Positions 10,938 to 21,756 of a stretch of 64,000 nt of DNA are shown piece by piece. Positions within the stretch are counted from its first letter, which is position 1, and the number at the start of each line of letters is the position of its first letter. Origin of the DNA: Xenorhabdus beddingii (GTDB taxonomy: Bacteria > Pseudomonadota > Gammaproteobacteria > Enterobacterales > Enterobacteriaceae); assembly GCF_002127545.1 (NCBI RefSeq), contig NZ_MUBK01000017.1, positions 1-64,000 on the forward strand, in the 5' to 3' direction. The notes under the pieces were generated by a model. That model was not told the DNA's origin, did no database searches, and worked only from the letters and a program-made list of their open reading frames with translations. A program made the translations under genes and the position numbers.

Positions 10938-12200
10938 ATGACTTTATTAGCACTGGGTATCAACCATAAAACAGCCCCTGTTTCTTTGCGTGAACGGGTG
11001 GCCTTTTCTCCTGACACGATAGGGCTTGCTCTTGATGACCTGCTCCAGCAACCGCTGGTGCGGGGTGGTGTCGTTTTGTCAACCTGCAATCGCACCGAAC
11101 TTTATCTCAGTGTAGAACAGCAAGATAATTTTAAAGAGCAGTTAATTCATTGGCTATGCCGCTATCATCAGCTTAATCCTGAAGACGTGAAAGCCAGCCT
11201 CTATTGGCATTTAAATGATGATGCGGTCAGCCATTTGATGCGAGTCGCCAGTGGCCTCGATTCTCTTGTATTGGGAGAACCGCAGATTTTGGGGCAGGTG
11301 AAGAAAGCCTTCGCTGAGTCGCAAAATTACCAGTCTTTATCGGGTGAGCTGGAACGCTTGTTCCAAAAATCTTTCTCAGTGGCCAAACGGGTCAGAACAG
11401 AAACTGAAATTGGTGCCAATGCCGTTTCCGTGGCGTTTGCCGCCTGTACGCTTGCACGGCAAATTTTCGAATCTCTTTCTCAACTGACCATTTTGCTGGT
11501 GGGGGCAGGGGAAACGATTGAACTGGTCGCCCGTCACCTTAAAGAACACGGGGTGCATCACATGATGATTGCCAACCGTACCAAAGAGCGGGCGCAGATA
11601 CTTGCCAGCGAAGTGAATGCGGAAGTCATTTCCCTGCCGGACATTGATACCCGGTTGGCTGAAGCCGATATTGTGATCAGCTCCACCGCCAGCCCATTGC
11701 CGATTATTGGAAAGGGAATGGTTGAACGGGCGTTGAAGTTACGCCGTAACCAGCCGATGTTGTTGGTAGATATTGCGGTTCCCCGTGATATTGAGCCGGA
11801 TGTTGAAAAATTAAGTGATGTTTACCTGTACAGTGTTGATGACTTACAGGCCATCATCCAGCAAAACCTCGCCCAACGTAAAGCCGCAGCGGTGGTTGCA
11901 GAAGGGATTGTGCAACAAGAGAGCAGCCACTTCATGGATTGGTTGCGTTCTCAGGGGGCAGTTAATACAATTCGCGAATATCGAGAACAGGCAGAGAAAA
12001 TCAGGGCTGAAATGACGGCAAAAGCATTGATGTCCATCAAGCAAGGGGCCGATGCTGAACAGGTCATTAACCAATTGACTCACCAATTGACGAATCGTCT
12101 GATTCACACACCGACTAAATCTCTCCAACAGGCCGCCAGTGATGGCGATTTGGAACGCCTGAATCTATTACGGGACAGCCTTGGGCTGGATCATAACTAA
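10938..12200 (+). CDS. hemA: Glutamyl-tRNA reductase
   Basis: A 420-residue enzyme reducing glutamyl-tRNA(Glu) to glutamate-1-semialdehyde, the first step of C5-pathway haem synthesis. Catalytic Cys50 lies in [29 protein letters not shown] follows, then the NADPH-binding [14 protein letters not shown] and the dimerisation helix near the end. The length matches the family (E. coli 418). The 296-base space to lolB holds the divergent promoters. I could not place a convincing -35/-10 pair there. It heads the hemA-prfA-prmC-sirB1 run, with 30 bases to prfA. Confidence 0.98.
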   Translation: MTLLALGINHKTAPVSLRERVAFSPDTIGLALDDLLQQPLVRGGVVLSTCNRTELYLSVEQQDNFKEQLIHWLCRYHQLNPEDVKASLYWHLNDDAVSHLMRVASGLDSLVLGEPQILGQVKKAFAESQNYQSLSGELERLFQKSFSVAKRVRTETEIGANAVSVAFAACTLARQIFESLSQLTILLVGAGETIELVARHLKEHGVHHMMIANRTKERAQILASEVNAEVISLPDIDTRLAEADIVISSTASPLPIIGKGMVERALKLRRNQPMLLVDIAVPRDIEPDVEKLSDVYLYSVDDLQAIIQQNLAQRKAAAVVAEGIVQQESSHFMDWLRSQGAVNTIREYREQAEKIRAEMTAKALMSIKQGADAEQVINQLTHQLTNRLIHTPTKSLQQAASDGDLERLNLLRDSLGLDHN

Positions 12201-12230
12201 CCCTATCCTAAATAAGGTCTGATATTACGA

Positions 12231-13313
12231 ATGAAGCCTTCTATTGTCGCTAAATTGGAAGCATTGCAAGAACGCCATGAAGAAGTTTTGGCTCACCTCG
12301 GTGATGCGGAAGTGATCACTGATCAAGAGCGTTTTCGTGCATTATCAAAGGAATACGCTCAACTTACCGATGTGACCAACTGTTTTAAAGCCTGGAAAAG
12401 CGTGCAGGATGATATCGGAACAGCCGAGATGATGCTTGATGATCCCGAAATGCGGGAAATGGCGCAGGAAGAACTCAAAGACGCAAAAATTCGTAATGAA
12501 GAATTGGAACAGCAACTCCAGGTGCTGTTATTGCCTAAAGATCCGGATGATGAACGCAATTGTTTCCTCGAAGTCCGTGCCGGAACCGGTGGGGATGAAG
12601 CGGCCATATTTGCCGGGGATTTATTCCGCATGTATAGCCGTTATGCAGAATCCCGCCGTTGGAAAGTGGAGATCATGAGCGCCAGTGAGGGTGAACATGG
12701 TGGATACAAAGAAGTGATTGCGAAAGTTTCTGGTGAACACGTTTACGGTCACTTGAAATTTGAATCAGGTGGTCATCGCGTCCAGCGCGTACCGGAAACG
12801 GAATCTCAGGGACGTATTCATACCTCTGCCTGTACGGTCGCTATTCTGCCGGAAATTCCGGAAGCCGAATTACCGGACATCAGCCCCGGCGATTTGAAAA
12901 TTGATACTTTTCGTTCTTCCGGCGCGGGTGGGCAGCACGTCAATACCACTGACTCTGCAATTCGGATTACCCACCTGCCAACAGGCATTGTCGTAGAGTG
13001 TCAGGATGAGCGTTCCCAACATAAAAACAAGGCCAAAGCGATGTCCGTGCTTGCTGCGCGCATCCGGGCTGCCGAGGCACGAAAACGTCAGGAAGCGGAG
13101 GCTTCTGAGCGCCGCAATCTGCTGGGTTCCGGCGACCGTTCAGATCGCAACCGTACCTATAACTTCCCACAAGGACGAGTGACCGATCACCGTATCAACC
13201 TGACGCTATACCGTCTTGAAGAAGTGATGGAAGGTAAACTGGATATGCTTATCCAGCCTATCATTACCGAATATCAGGCAGATCAGCTATCCGCATTGTC
13301 AGAGCAGGATTGA
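12231..13313 (+). CDS. prfA: Peptide chain release factor 1
   Basis: A 360-residue class I release factor reading UAG and UAA. The catalytic GGQ motif is seen in [15 protein letters not shown] (about residue 235). The stop-codon recognition tripeptide PxT appears as PET in [12 protein letters not shown], against PAT in E. coli; variation at the middle position is usual. It ends with a TGA that overlaps the ATG of prmC (TGATG), so the factor and the methyltransferase that modifies its GGQ glutamine are translationally coupled. Confidence 0.98.
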   Translation: MKPSIVAKLEALQERHEEVLAHLGDAEVITDQERFRALSKEYAQLTDVTNCFKAWKSVQDDIGTAEMMLDDPEMREMAQEELKDAKIRNEELEQQLQVLLLPKDPDDERNCFLEVRAGTGGDEAAIFAGDLFRMYSRYAESRRWKVEIMSASEGEHGGYKEVIAKVSGEHVYGHLKFESGGHRVQRVPETESQGRIHTSACTVAILPEIPEAELPDISPGDLKIDTFRSSGAGGQHVNTTDSAIRITHLPTGIVVECQDERSQHKNKAKAMSVLAARIRAAEARKRQEAEASERRNLLGSGDRSDRNRTYNFPQGRVTDHRINLTLYRLEEVMEGKLDMLIQPIITEYQADQLSALSEQD

Positions 13314-14173
13314 TGAATTATCAACATTGGCTCCAACATGCGACCAGGCAGTTGACCGAAAGTGACAGTCCTAAACGTGATGCAGAAATCCTGCTGCAAT
13401 ATGTCACAGGGCGCTCCCGCACTTATTTAATCGCCTTCAATGAAACGCCTATTTCATCGGCAGAAGCTCATCAGCTTGATGCGTTGCTGGCGCGCCGCAT
13501 TCAGGGGGAGCCGATCGCTTACATTGTGGGTGAGCGTGAATTCTGGTCGTTGTCGCTTGCCGTATCCCCCGCGACCTTGATCCCGCGTCCTGATACGGAG
13601 TGCCTGGTTGAAAAGGCACTGGAATTGTTACCTGATTTACCGGCACAGATTTTGGATCTGGGTACGGGAACCGGGGCAATTGCATTGGCTTTGGCCAGTG
13701 AACGACACGACTGTCACATAACCGGGGTAGATATTAACCCGGATGCCGTCGCATTGGCGAAACACAATGCTGAAAAAAATGCGGGAAAACTGTCTTTTCA
13801 CAATGTGAATTTTTTGCAAAGTGCATGGTTTTCTGCGGTGGGAAACCGACAATTTGATATGATTGTCAGTAATCCTCCGTATATTGATGAACGTGATCCT
13901 CATCTGCGTACAGGCGATGTCAGGTTTGAACCGGCCACGGCATTGATTGCTGCCCAGAAAGGCATGGCAGACTTGCAGGCCATTGTGGAGCAGGCTTGCC
14001 GCTTCCTGTTACCAAACGGATGGCTATTATTGGAACATGGCTGGAAACAGGGGATCGTTGTCAGAAACCTATTTTTGGAAAACGGTTATCAACAGATAAC
14101 GACTTTTCAGGATTATGGTGGTAACGAACGTATTACAGTAGGTCGATGGAATAAAGATGAAAACCATAGTTAA
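13313..14173 (+). CDS. prmC: Release factor glutamine methyltransferase
   Basis: A 286-residue SAM-dependent N5-glutamine methyltransferase that modifies the GGQ glutamine of RF1 and RF2. The SAM-binding motif ILDLGTGTGAIALALA and the substrate-binding NPPY (VSNPPYID) are present, along with the YIVGEREFWS and IPRPDTE segments. The ATG at 13313 overlapping the prfA stop is preferred to the TTG three bases before it. The 3' end overlaps the next gene by 17 bases. Confidence 0.97.
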   Translation: MNYQHWLQHATRQLTESDSPKRDAEILLQYVTGRSRTYLIAFNETPISSAEAHQLDALLARRIQGEPIAYIVGEREFWSLSLAVSPATLIPRPDTECLVEKALELLPDLPAQILDLGTGTGAIALALASERHDCHITGVDINPDAVALAKHNAEKNAGKLSFHNVNFLQSAWFSAVGNRQFDMIVSNPPYIDERDPHLRTGDVRFEPATALIAAQKGMADLQAIVEQACRFLLPNGWLLLEHGWKQGIVVRNLFLENGYQQITTFQDYGGNERITVGRWNKDENHS

Positions 14174-14966
14174 TTATGAATTCAATAGTGCCTCCCTGAT
14201 TGACGGTATTATTCTAATAACACGGGCCATTCGTCCTGATTTTCCTCAAACGTTGGTGACTGAACAGTTAGCTGCCTTGGTTGAAGAAGCCCGGCAGAAA
14301 CTCGCCTCCATTACCGACACTAAAGTAAAATTGCAGTCATTATTGACACTTTTTTACCGCGAATGGAAATTCGGCGGGGCAAATGGGGTGTACTGCTTGT
14401 CTGATACCCTGTGGTTGGATAGTGTCCTGCGTTCACGCCAGGGCGCTCCCGTGGCGTTGGGGACCGTATTTTCACATATTGCTCAGGCGTTGGCTTTGCC
14501 AGTACAGCCGGTAATATTTCCGACACAGCTCATCTTGCGGATTGATTTAGTGGATGAACCTGTATGGTTTGTTAATCCCATGAATGGCGATACGCTGAAC
14601 GAACATACACTGGATGTCTGGCTGAAAGGCAATATTGGCCCGACTATTCGTCTGGAAAAGAAAGACTTACAAGAAGCTGACAATATCAGTCTCGTGCGAA
14701 AAGTCACTGACACCATCAAAGTTTCTTTAATGGAAGAGAAAAAGATGGAACTGGCACTTAAGGCCAGTGAAATTGTGCTGATGTTTGACCCCGATGACCC
14801 GTATGAAATCCGCGACCGGGGGCTTATCTATGCGCAGCTCGATTGCAATCACATTGCTGTCTTGGATTTGAGTTATTTTGTGGAGCACTGCCCTGAGGAC
14901 CCTATCTCAGAAATGATAAAAATGCAGATTAACTCCATTGAGCAGAGAATGATCGTCCTACATTAA
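14157..14966 (+). CDS. sirB1: SirB1/YchA family transglutaminase-like TPR protein
   Basis: A 269-residue protein with the N-terminal transglutaminase-like region found in SirB1, including FGGANGVYCLSDTLWLDSVLRSRQGAP. The C-terminal part resembles tetratricopeptide repeats (ALKASEIVLMFDPDDPYEIRDRGLIYAQL). Its molecular role is not established. Position between prmC and kdsA is conserved, but sirB2, which lies between prmC and sirB1 in E. coli, is missing. GGAATAAAG precedes the ATG, which lies inside the end of prmC. Confidence 0.9.
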   Translation: MKTIVNYEFNSASLIDGIILITRAIRPDFPQTLVTEQLAALVEEARQKLASITDTKVKLQSLLTLFYREWKFGGANGVYCLSDTLWLDSVLRSRQGAPVALGTVFSHIAQALALPVQPVIFPTQLILRIDLVDEPVWFVNPMNGDTLNEHTLDVWLKGNIGPTIRLEKKDLQEADNISLVRKVTDTIKVSLMEEKKMELALKASEIVLMFDPDDPYEIRDRGLIYAQLDCNHIAVLDLSYFVEHCPEDPISEMIKMQINSIEQRMIVLH

Positions 14967-15038
14967 ATCGCATCATGAGACGAAATTTTTTTGCCCCTGA
15001 TTTATTGTTATGGATACAGCAAATTTATTTGCCCTTAA

Positions 15039-15911
<873 letters not shown>

Positions 15912-15940
15912 TCACTGAATCTGTCGGGTTTTTCTGATAA

Positions 15941-15976
15941 ACGGTTACAGGGTAAATGACCTGTAACCGTTTTTTG
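15941..15976 (+). terminator. Intrinsic terminator after kdsA
   Basis: ACGGTTACAGG at 15941-15951 pairs perfectly with CCTGTAACCGT at 15960-15970, followed by a T run to 15976. It could also shield the convergent dauA, which ends at 15996. Confidence 0.9.
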
Positions 15977-15995
15977 TTTCGCCGAAGTACTCAGG

Positions 15996-17690
15996 CTAAG
16001 CGGGATCTATTTCTTGCAACGCCTTGGATAAAGTGGCATAAAAACTCAATTGCCCTTCAATCGGTTCGATTTTGGCTCGTGCCAGTGTTTTCAAAGGCTG
16101 AAAGGAGATATCGCACACAACAATGTGTTTTTCTTGGCCCATCTCCCGGACAAAGCCCTGAAAGGCGTGCAGACCGCCCGCATCCAGAACCGGAACCGCA
16201 TCCCACTGCATAACAATAGCTTGATAGTCGGCTCCTGTTTCTTTCAGTTCCGCAAAAATACGCTCTGCGGCGGCGAAAAACAGCGGGCCGTTAATGCGCA
16301 CAACCAGCAAACCTTTATCATGACTCGTTGACGGAGAAAGGCTGATCCGCGTCATGTTGGCAATTTTGCGCATAAACAGGAGTGAGGCCAGCACAATGCC
16401 TATTGTGATTGCCACGACCATATCAAACAGAACCGTCAATGACAGGCACAGCAACATGACAATAATGTCGTCTTTGGGGGCACGACGGATTAAATCCACA
16501 ACCTTATGGGCTTCACTCATATTCCACGCCACAATCAGCAAAATGGCTGACATTGCCGCCAGTGGGAGATAAGAGAGCATCGGGGCGAGAACCAACAGTG
16601 TCAATAATACCAGCAGAGAATGAACAACTGCCGCAATCGGAGAGGTCGCACCTGCCCGGACATTGGCGGCTGAACGGGCAATAGCGGCCGTTGCGGTGAT
16701 CCCGCCAAAGAAAGGGGCGATAATATTACCCATGCCCTGACCCATCAATTCACTGTTGGAATGATGTTTTTTCCCCGTCATTCCATCCAGAATAACGGCA
16801 CACAGCAGGGACTCAATCGCCCCCAACATGGCCATTGAAAAAGCAGCCGGCAACAGGGCGGATACGGTATCCCAGCTAATGTCAAAAGCATGGGTATCGG
16901 GCAAATTCCACGGCAGAACAAATTGAGGAAGAATGGGGGGAATTCCCTGACCGAGTGTCCCATCTTCCAGCGTATAGCTGAATGATGAACCAATGGTTGC
17001 CACATCATGACCCAACAGGTGCATGATCCCCATAACCCCCGTGCCTGCAATTAAAGCCGGTAAGTGACCCGGTAACTTCAATCCCAGTTTTGGCCAAAAA
17101 ATCAATATCAGAAGCGTGGTTAAACCGATGAGTGTATCGCTGAGTTGCCATGAAGGAAGTGCCTGGGAGAGGGCAATCACCTTATTAATATAATTTTCCG
17201 GCACATGTTCCAGTTTCAGGCCGAAGAAATTCTGCACCTGCATGGTGGCGATAGTTATTGCGATCCCAGAAGTGAATCCCAGAGTGACAGACAGGGGGAT
17301 GTATTCAATAAGCCGGCCAAAACGCGCCAATCCCATGACGAGCAAAATAATGCCTGACATAAAGGTGGCGATGAGCAGACCACTCAGGCCAAATTGCTGT
17401 GAAACCGGATAGAGGATCACCACAAAAGCTGCCGTTGGCCCGGAAACGCTGTAGCGAGATCCTCCGGTGATAGCAATGACAATCCCGGCAATGGCCGCAG
17501 TATACAGGCCATATTGTGGTGCAACACCACTGCCGATTGCCAGAGCCATTGCCAGCGGGATCGCAATAATTCCCACCGTGATCCCCGCAATCATGTCTTT
17601 GATAAAACGGTGAAAAGAGTAAGTTTCTTTCCAACAGGCGTCAATCAACGCACTAAATGGACGTATCCCCTTAATTTTACGACTATTCAT
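15996..17690 (-). CDS. dauA: SulP-family C4-dicarboxylate transporter DauA
   Basis: A roughly 564-residue inner-membrane transporter, very similar along its length to E. coli DauA (YchM). The N-terminal RALIDACWK-like segment is followed by multiple hydrophobic helices, including [20 protein letters not shown] and [21 protein letters not shown] cytoplasmic C-terminal STAS domain of about 110 residues contains [18 protein letters not shown]. DauA takes up succinate under aerobic acidic conditions in E. coli. The ATG at 17690 is preferred to a TTG at 17705; no good ribosome site is visible for either. In E. coli dauA lies between ychH and prs, so it has moved here. Confidence 0.95.
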   Translation of the reverse strand: MNSRKIKGIRPFSALIDACWKETYSFHRFIKDMIAGITVGIIAIPLAMALAIGSGVAPQYGLYTAAIAGIVIAITGGSRYSVSGPTAAFVVILYPVSQQFGLSGLLIATFMSGIILLVMGLARFGRLIEYIPLSVTLGFTSGIAITIATMQVQNFFGLKLEHVPENYINKVIALSQALPSWQLSDTLIGLTTLLILIFWPKLGLKLPGHLPALIAGTGVMGIMHLLGHDVATIGSSFSYTLEDGTLGQGIPPILPQFVLPWNLPDTHAFDISWDTVSALLPAAFSMAMLGAIESLLCAVILDGMTGKKHHSNSELMGQGMGNIIAPFFGGITATAAIARSAANVRAGATSPIAAVVHSLLVLLTLLVLAPMLSYLPLAAMSAILLIVAWNMSEAHKVVDLIRRAPKDDIIVMLLCLSLTVLFDMVVAITIGIVLASLLFMRKIANMTRISLSPSTSHDKGLLVVRINGPLFFAAAERIFAELKETGADYQAIVMQWDAVPVLDAGGLHAFQGFVREMGQEKHIVVCDISFQPLKTLARAKIEPIEGQLSFYATLSKALQEIDPA

Positions 17691-17802
17691 TGAAATAAAA
17701 ACCAAAAATAAGACATCAAAAGATGATCTGGAAAAGGAGATGCCAGCATATCGCGTTTGTCAGTTCAGAAAGGTGTTATATGTCATAAAGTTAACTAATA
17801 GA

Positions 17803-19134
17803 TTAACGAAATTGTTTTTCCCATTGTGCAAGGACATCCCGGTGTGTCTGCCTGAACGTTACGTGGGGTCTGGCTTGACGCAATAGATTGATAACGTCGG
17901 CAATAGCATATTCAGGATGCTGTTTCAGCAACCATGCGGCCACAACCAGTGCACTACGGGACAATCCCAGTGTGCAATGAATGAACACCCCACCTTTTTG
18001 GTGCAGATTATCCAGCGTACAGACGGCGGATTCTAGTGCTTCAGGCATGATCGGCAGTAAATCGATTTGGGGCAGGCAAACATAATTTTCTGTATCGTCG
18101 TCTGGTCGCCGGTGCCACTCTGCTGTCATATCCAGCACACTGACCGTATGGGTTGATTGGATGGTTGATTTATGCGGCAAACAGCCAAGAATGATCCCTT
18201 CTGCGATTTGATTATAAGGTGCGCTTTTTCTCCGAAACCAAAGATAGGAGAACCAGGCACCCAATTGATAGGGTGCCATTAGCCAGCGCGCAGACAATGA
18301 CATGCGGCCATCTGATTGCTTTTGAAACACTGAACTTCCCAATCCAGCGTAGCCGAGAGTGACCATCAATAATGATATGGCCGGCCACAACAGGAGCCAG
18401 AACGCGCCACCTAATCCACATGCCATGAGTGCAAAAAACAGGCTTCCCACAGCATAATAACCAACTAATTTTCTGGCATAGCTATCTTGGCTTGGCTGCC
18501 AGTGCCAGCGGTGTGAAATGGGCAGCAGGTAACTGATCACCACACCCACGGCAAAACCGGTAATCACATCAATAAAATGATGTTGCCAGGTCGTGAGAAC
18601 CGATAACGCAATGAGGGCAGACCAGATATGCAGCAACCCGCGCCAATAACCGTGCAAGTGGGCTGAATAACGCAACCAGAGCAACCATAGCAGGATAATA
18701 TGTAAGGAAGGGGCTTGGTTATACGGCAGATCAAACAGTTCCAGTTGATCGAATAACCAGCCAAAAACGCTGTCAGTCGCAGGACGGGAAAACGAAAATT
18801 TCAGCGGGAATAGCAGGAACCCAAGACAGGCAATCAGTGATGCTGTCACTAATCGCCAACCGTGAAACCATTGTTCACGGCGGCGGGTGCAGATAAACAG
18901 CGATACCCCGTAAAACACATCGATACTCCAGTAAGGAATAATCGTCCATGACCAGAAAGGGATCTGATGTTCCCAACCGAACACCATAACGTCCACATCG
19001 TCCCTTTGCGCCGTGAATTGATTGACTTGCCCATAGGTCATAAAAAAGAACGGCGCGAGAAACAACAGCCAGACAGCGGCGGTTAGCCACAAACGGGGGC
19101 GACTATCGTGGGGAAGTTTGGTCGGGTGTTTCAT
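17803..19134 (-). CDS. ynbD: Phosphatase PAP2 / dual-specificity phosphatase fusion (YnbD-like)
   Basis: A 443-residue membrane protein with two phosphatase domains. The N-terminal 200 or so residues are hydrophobic and carry a PAP2-type lipid phosphatase signature: KFSFSRP, then APSLH, then WQHHFIDVITG. The C-terminal 150 residues are soluble and hold the Cys-phosphatase P-loop HCTLGLSRS (HCx5R) of dual-specificity protein phosphatases. E. coli YnbD has the same make-up. It ends a run of three genes with short gaps (10 and 9 bases), so it is probably the last gene of a ynbA-ynbC-ynbD operon. Substrates are unknown; a phospholipid phosphate is the natural guess. Confidence 0.88.
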   Translation of the reverse strand: MKHPTKLPHDSRPRLWLTAAVWLLFLAPFFFMTYGQVNQFTAQRDDVDVMVFGWEHQIPFWSWTIIPYWSIDVFYGVSLFICTRRREQWFHGWRLVTASLIACLGFLLFPLKFSFSRPATDSVFGWLFDQLELFDLPYNQAPSLHIILLWLLWLRYSAHLHGYWRGLLHIWSALIALSVLTTWQHHFIDVITGFAVGVVISYLLPISHRWHWQPSQDSYARKLVGYYAVGSLFFALMACGLGGAFWLLLWPAISLLMVTLGYAGLGSSVFQKQSDGRMSLSARWLMAPYQLGAWFSYLWFRRKSAPYNQIAEGIILGCLPHKSTIQSTHTVSVLDMTAEWHRRPDDDTENYVCLPQIDLLPIMPEALESAVCTLDNLHQKGGVFIHCTLGLSRSALVVAAWLLKQHPEYAIADVINLLRQARPHVTFRQTHRDVLAQWEKQFR

Positions 19135-19144
19135 CCAGTTATTC

Positions 19145-20932
19145 TCAACGTTGGACTTTCTTGGCGATCGATACGGTGAAAATGCCCCAGTTATCCGTTA
19201 ATTGGTACTGTTTCTCAAAACCGGCGGATTCTACCAGCGCATCCATTTCTCCCTGAGTCCGTCGGCGCATGACCCACGGCTGATTTTCCCGATGGCTGGG
19301 AAGAACACGGGCGATCACTTCAAGTTGTGGATGCCAGGGTTGCCCGGTATATATCAGGTAACCATTTTCTGCAATGGCCTCAGCAAGACCGCAGAGAGAA
19401 TCCCTGATCAGCGTATTGTCGGGAAATAATTCATAAAGACCGGAAACAATGCCCAATGTTGGTGTTGGCGTAATGGAAGCAATGCTTTCAGCATTAAATG
19501 CATCGCCGATAACAAAACGGATTTTATCTGTGAGATTACGTTCTTCAATATACGCTTGCCCCTGACTGACATTGAGTTCGCTATAATCCCTTAACAAAAC
19601 GGAATCAATTTTGCTGAAATCATTGATTGCATCAAGAACATAGCGCCCATGCCCGGCAGCGATATCAACAATATGAACGGGTTGGTTTTGTTGATGCAAA
19701 TAACGAATGGCCTGACGGATTAATGTTTCCATATTGACCTTGCGTTGCCGTATGCCGCGCCAGCCAATGTTGCCCCTGAGATAGTGTTGATCCACGATAC
19801 GCCCCCAGACTCCCCGGCCTTGTGGTTGATCGCGGTAGACATAATCCAGTGTGGAGCCGGAATCAAAACCTGTCTCAAGACCGAGGCGAATGCCTTCGGA
19901 AGCCTTGCCCCAGCGTGTACTCATCGCCTTGCGCATCAATTTATAGCTGAGGTTTTTGGGGCATAGACGGGGTAACGGAAGCATTAATTCACGAAATTCG
20001 TCAGCGGTATGGCTCCAGGTATCTTCATGGCGGTAATCATGTTGATGACGTGGGATTGCAAAAACGCGCTCAATAAAAGGACGTATTTTGTCGAAGACTA
20101 AATGGCGATCTTTTTCACCCAGCGTATCGTGGTAGAACCCTTCCATGACATGCTTCTCTTTAATCGGGGTATTCAGCCGCTGGTAAAATTGATGCTGCGG
20201 TTTATGGTGTACGACATAATCACTCCCAGAAATAACGAGTTGAGTTGGCAACGTTATGGCGCTGGCATCTTTTACCACGCGCTCTGAGGTTTGATAAAGT
20301 TCCAGCAGAATATTGACGGCAATCTCGCGAGTAATGAGTGGATCATTATCATAGGATGTAACGCGGGCTGCATCGTGAGTCAGGAATTTGGCTTTGACAT
20401 AGGAATTGACAAAAAACATCCCCTGTACTTTTTGCATTAATCGCAAGCCTGCTACCGCAAAGGGGACATACAGTTTGATATCAAATGCAGGTGCGGCGAG
20501 GATCATCGCCCGGATTTTTGGCGCGTAATCATGTACCCAGGCAGACACCAATACTGCGCCGACACTTTGCCCAATCACCACAATATTCTCCATTGCGATG
20601 GCGTAATGGGCGGCAATAAATCTCACAAACTCATCGACATCACGAATCGACGTCCCCATTGATGGGCTATAACCTCGTGGCCCTTCTGTTTTCCCGTGTC
20701 CACGGGCATCCCATGCAAACATCGGCACATCAGGCAGAGCGAGTTCGTCAACAACATGTTGGATTCGCCCTGAGTGCTCATGACCACGGTGAAAAATGAT
20801 AATGGCTTTCTCAGCCTTAGCCTGTTCTTGTGGCCAATAACGGTAAAACAGGGAAGCCGAATCTGATGTGGTGAAATAATGTTCTTCAGCAATCCGATGA
20901 TTTGATGGCTGTGTTTTCGATAAATGAGTCAT
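19145..20932 (-). CDS. ynbC: Bifunctional alpha/beta hydrolase / SAM methyltransferase (YnbC-like)
   Basis: A 595-residue two-domain protein. Residues from about 20 to 300 form a serine alpha/beta-hydrolase with the nucleophile elbow GQSVG (VVIGQSVGAVLVSAW), HRGHEHSGR near the oxyanion hole and a late FYHDTLGE histidine, resembling monoacylglycerol lipases. From about 370 on a class I methyltransferase domain starts, with VDIAAGHGRYVLDAI as SAM motif I. The same fusion is found in E. coli YnbC. Together with its neighbours it suggests acyl-chain or headgroup processing of a membrane lipid (inference). AAGGC precedes the ATG. Confidence 0.88.
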   Translation of the reverse strand: MTHLSKTQPSNHRIAEEHYFTTSDSASLFYRYWPQEQAKAEKAIIIFHRGHEHSGRIQHVVDELALPDVPMFAWDARGHGKTEGPRGYSPSMGTSIRDVDEFVRFIAAHYAIAMENIVVIGQSVGAVLVSAWVHDYAPKIRAMILAAPAFDIKLYVPFAVAGLRLMQKVQGMFFVNSYVKAKFLTHDAARVTSYDNDPLITREIAVNILLELYQTSERVVKDASAITLPTQLVISGSDYVVHHKPQHQFYQRLNTPIKEKHVMEGFYHDTLGEKDRHLVFDKIRPFIERVFAIPRHQHDYRHEDTWSHTADEFRELMLPLPRLCPKNLSYKLMRKAMSTRWGKASEGIRLGLETGFDSGSTLDYVYRDQPQGRGVWGRIVDQHYLRGNIGWRGIRQRKVNMETLIRQAIRYLHQQNQPVHIVDIAAGHGRYVLDAINDFSKIDSVLLRDYSELNVSQGQAYIEERNLTDKIRFVIGDAFNAESIASITPTPTLGIVSGLYELFPDNTLIRDSLCGLAEAIAENGYLIYTGQPWHPQLEVIARVLPSHRENQPWVMRRRTQGEMDALVESAGFEKQYQLTDNWGIFTVSIAKKVQR

Positions 20933-20941
20933 GTTAATGCC

Positions 20942-21565
20942 TTATTTGGACAGTGTTTTTTCAGCCAGCCTGATTTCACGTAAGGCTTTAACGATACGCT
21001 GATAGCACGTTATCAAGAGCAGAATGCTTATGAGAGGAAATAAATAGTGGCTCCAGCTCAAGGTGGAAGGGAAAATGGCAATCATCAAGCCATAAGTACC
21101 GAAGACAAAAGCCCGGTCACTTTTTCCCATTGGGCCGTCGTAGCGCCGTGATGCGCCAATGGTTTGCGCCAAAACGCCGATAAATTCTGTCAGGATAGTC
21201 AGAAATAAGATAATCAGCAGACCCGTACTACTGACATTAGGCAGAAAACAGAAGGGGAGATAGAGTGCGAGATCGGAAATGACATCCCCAAGCTCATTAT
21301 AAATAGCCCCTAAATCAGATTGCTGGTGGTGTTCCCGTGCCAGCATTCCATCAATCGCATTCAGTGCCATGCGGATGAAAAGAACAACCGGCAACAACCC
21401 ATAGAGAGCGAAAGAAGGAAACAGGCTTAATAATAAACCCACCGCGATTGATAAAAACATCGCTCCCAAGGTAACTTGGTTGGCGGTGATCCCCTGTTTG
21501 TGCAAAGAAATGACGATAGGACGTAACAGATCCTGAAAACGAGGTTTAAGATTATAGATGGTCAT
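20942..21565 (-). CDS. ynbA: CDP-alcohol phosphatidyltransferase family protein (YnbA-like)
   Basis: A 207-residue polytopic membrane protein with the CDP-alcohol phosphotransferase signature region NAIDGMLAR, eight residues, GAIYNELGDVISD. The canonical motif is D-x2-D-G-x2-A-R-x8-G-x3-D-x3-D. Here the first and third aspartates are Asn, a pattern I also recall for E. coli YnbA. The enzyme class moves a phosphatidyl group from CDP-diacylglycerol to an alcohol. It is the first gene of the three-gene ynb run and divergent from the yafY-like regulator gene. E. coli has ynbB (a CdsA-like protein) next; it is absent here. Confidence 0.88.
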   Translation of the reverse strand: MTIYNLKPRFQDLLRPIVISLHKQGITANQVTLGAMFLSIAVGLLLSLFPSFALYGLLPVVLFIRMALNAIDGMLAREHHQQSDLGAIYNELGDVISDLALYLPFCFLPNVSSTGLLIILFLTILTEFIGVLAQTIGASRRYDGPMGKSDRAFVFGTYGLMIAIFPSTLSWSHYLFPLISILLLITCYQRIVKALREIRLAEKTLSK

Positions 21566-21756
21566 CTTGTCCTAAGTTCCTTATAGGTCAAATTATCATC
21601 ATTATTAATAAAATAAAAAAGGTAAAAAGGCAACCCAATAAAGATAACTTATCTTGACGATCAAGAAATTATTGAATTAATTAATGTGTTATTAGAAGTG
21701 ATGATAATCTTACGGGTTTTGGTGAACAGGTTGGTTAATATTAAGGATACAAGGCA

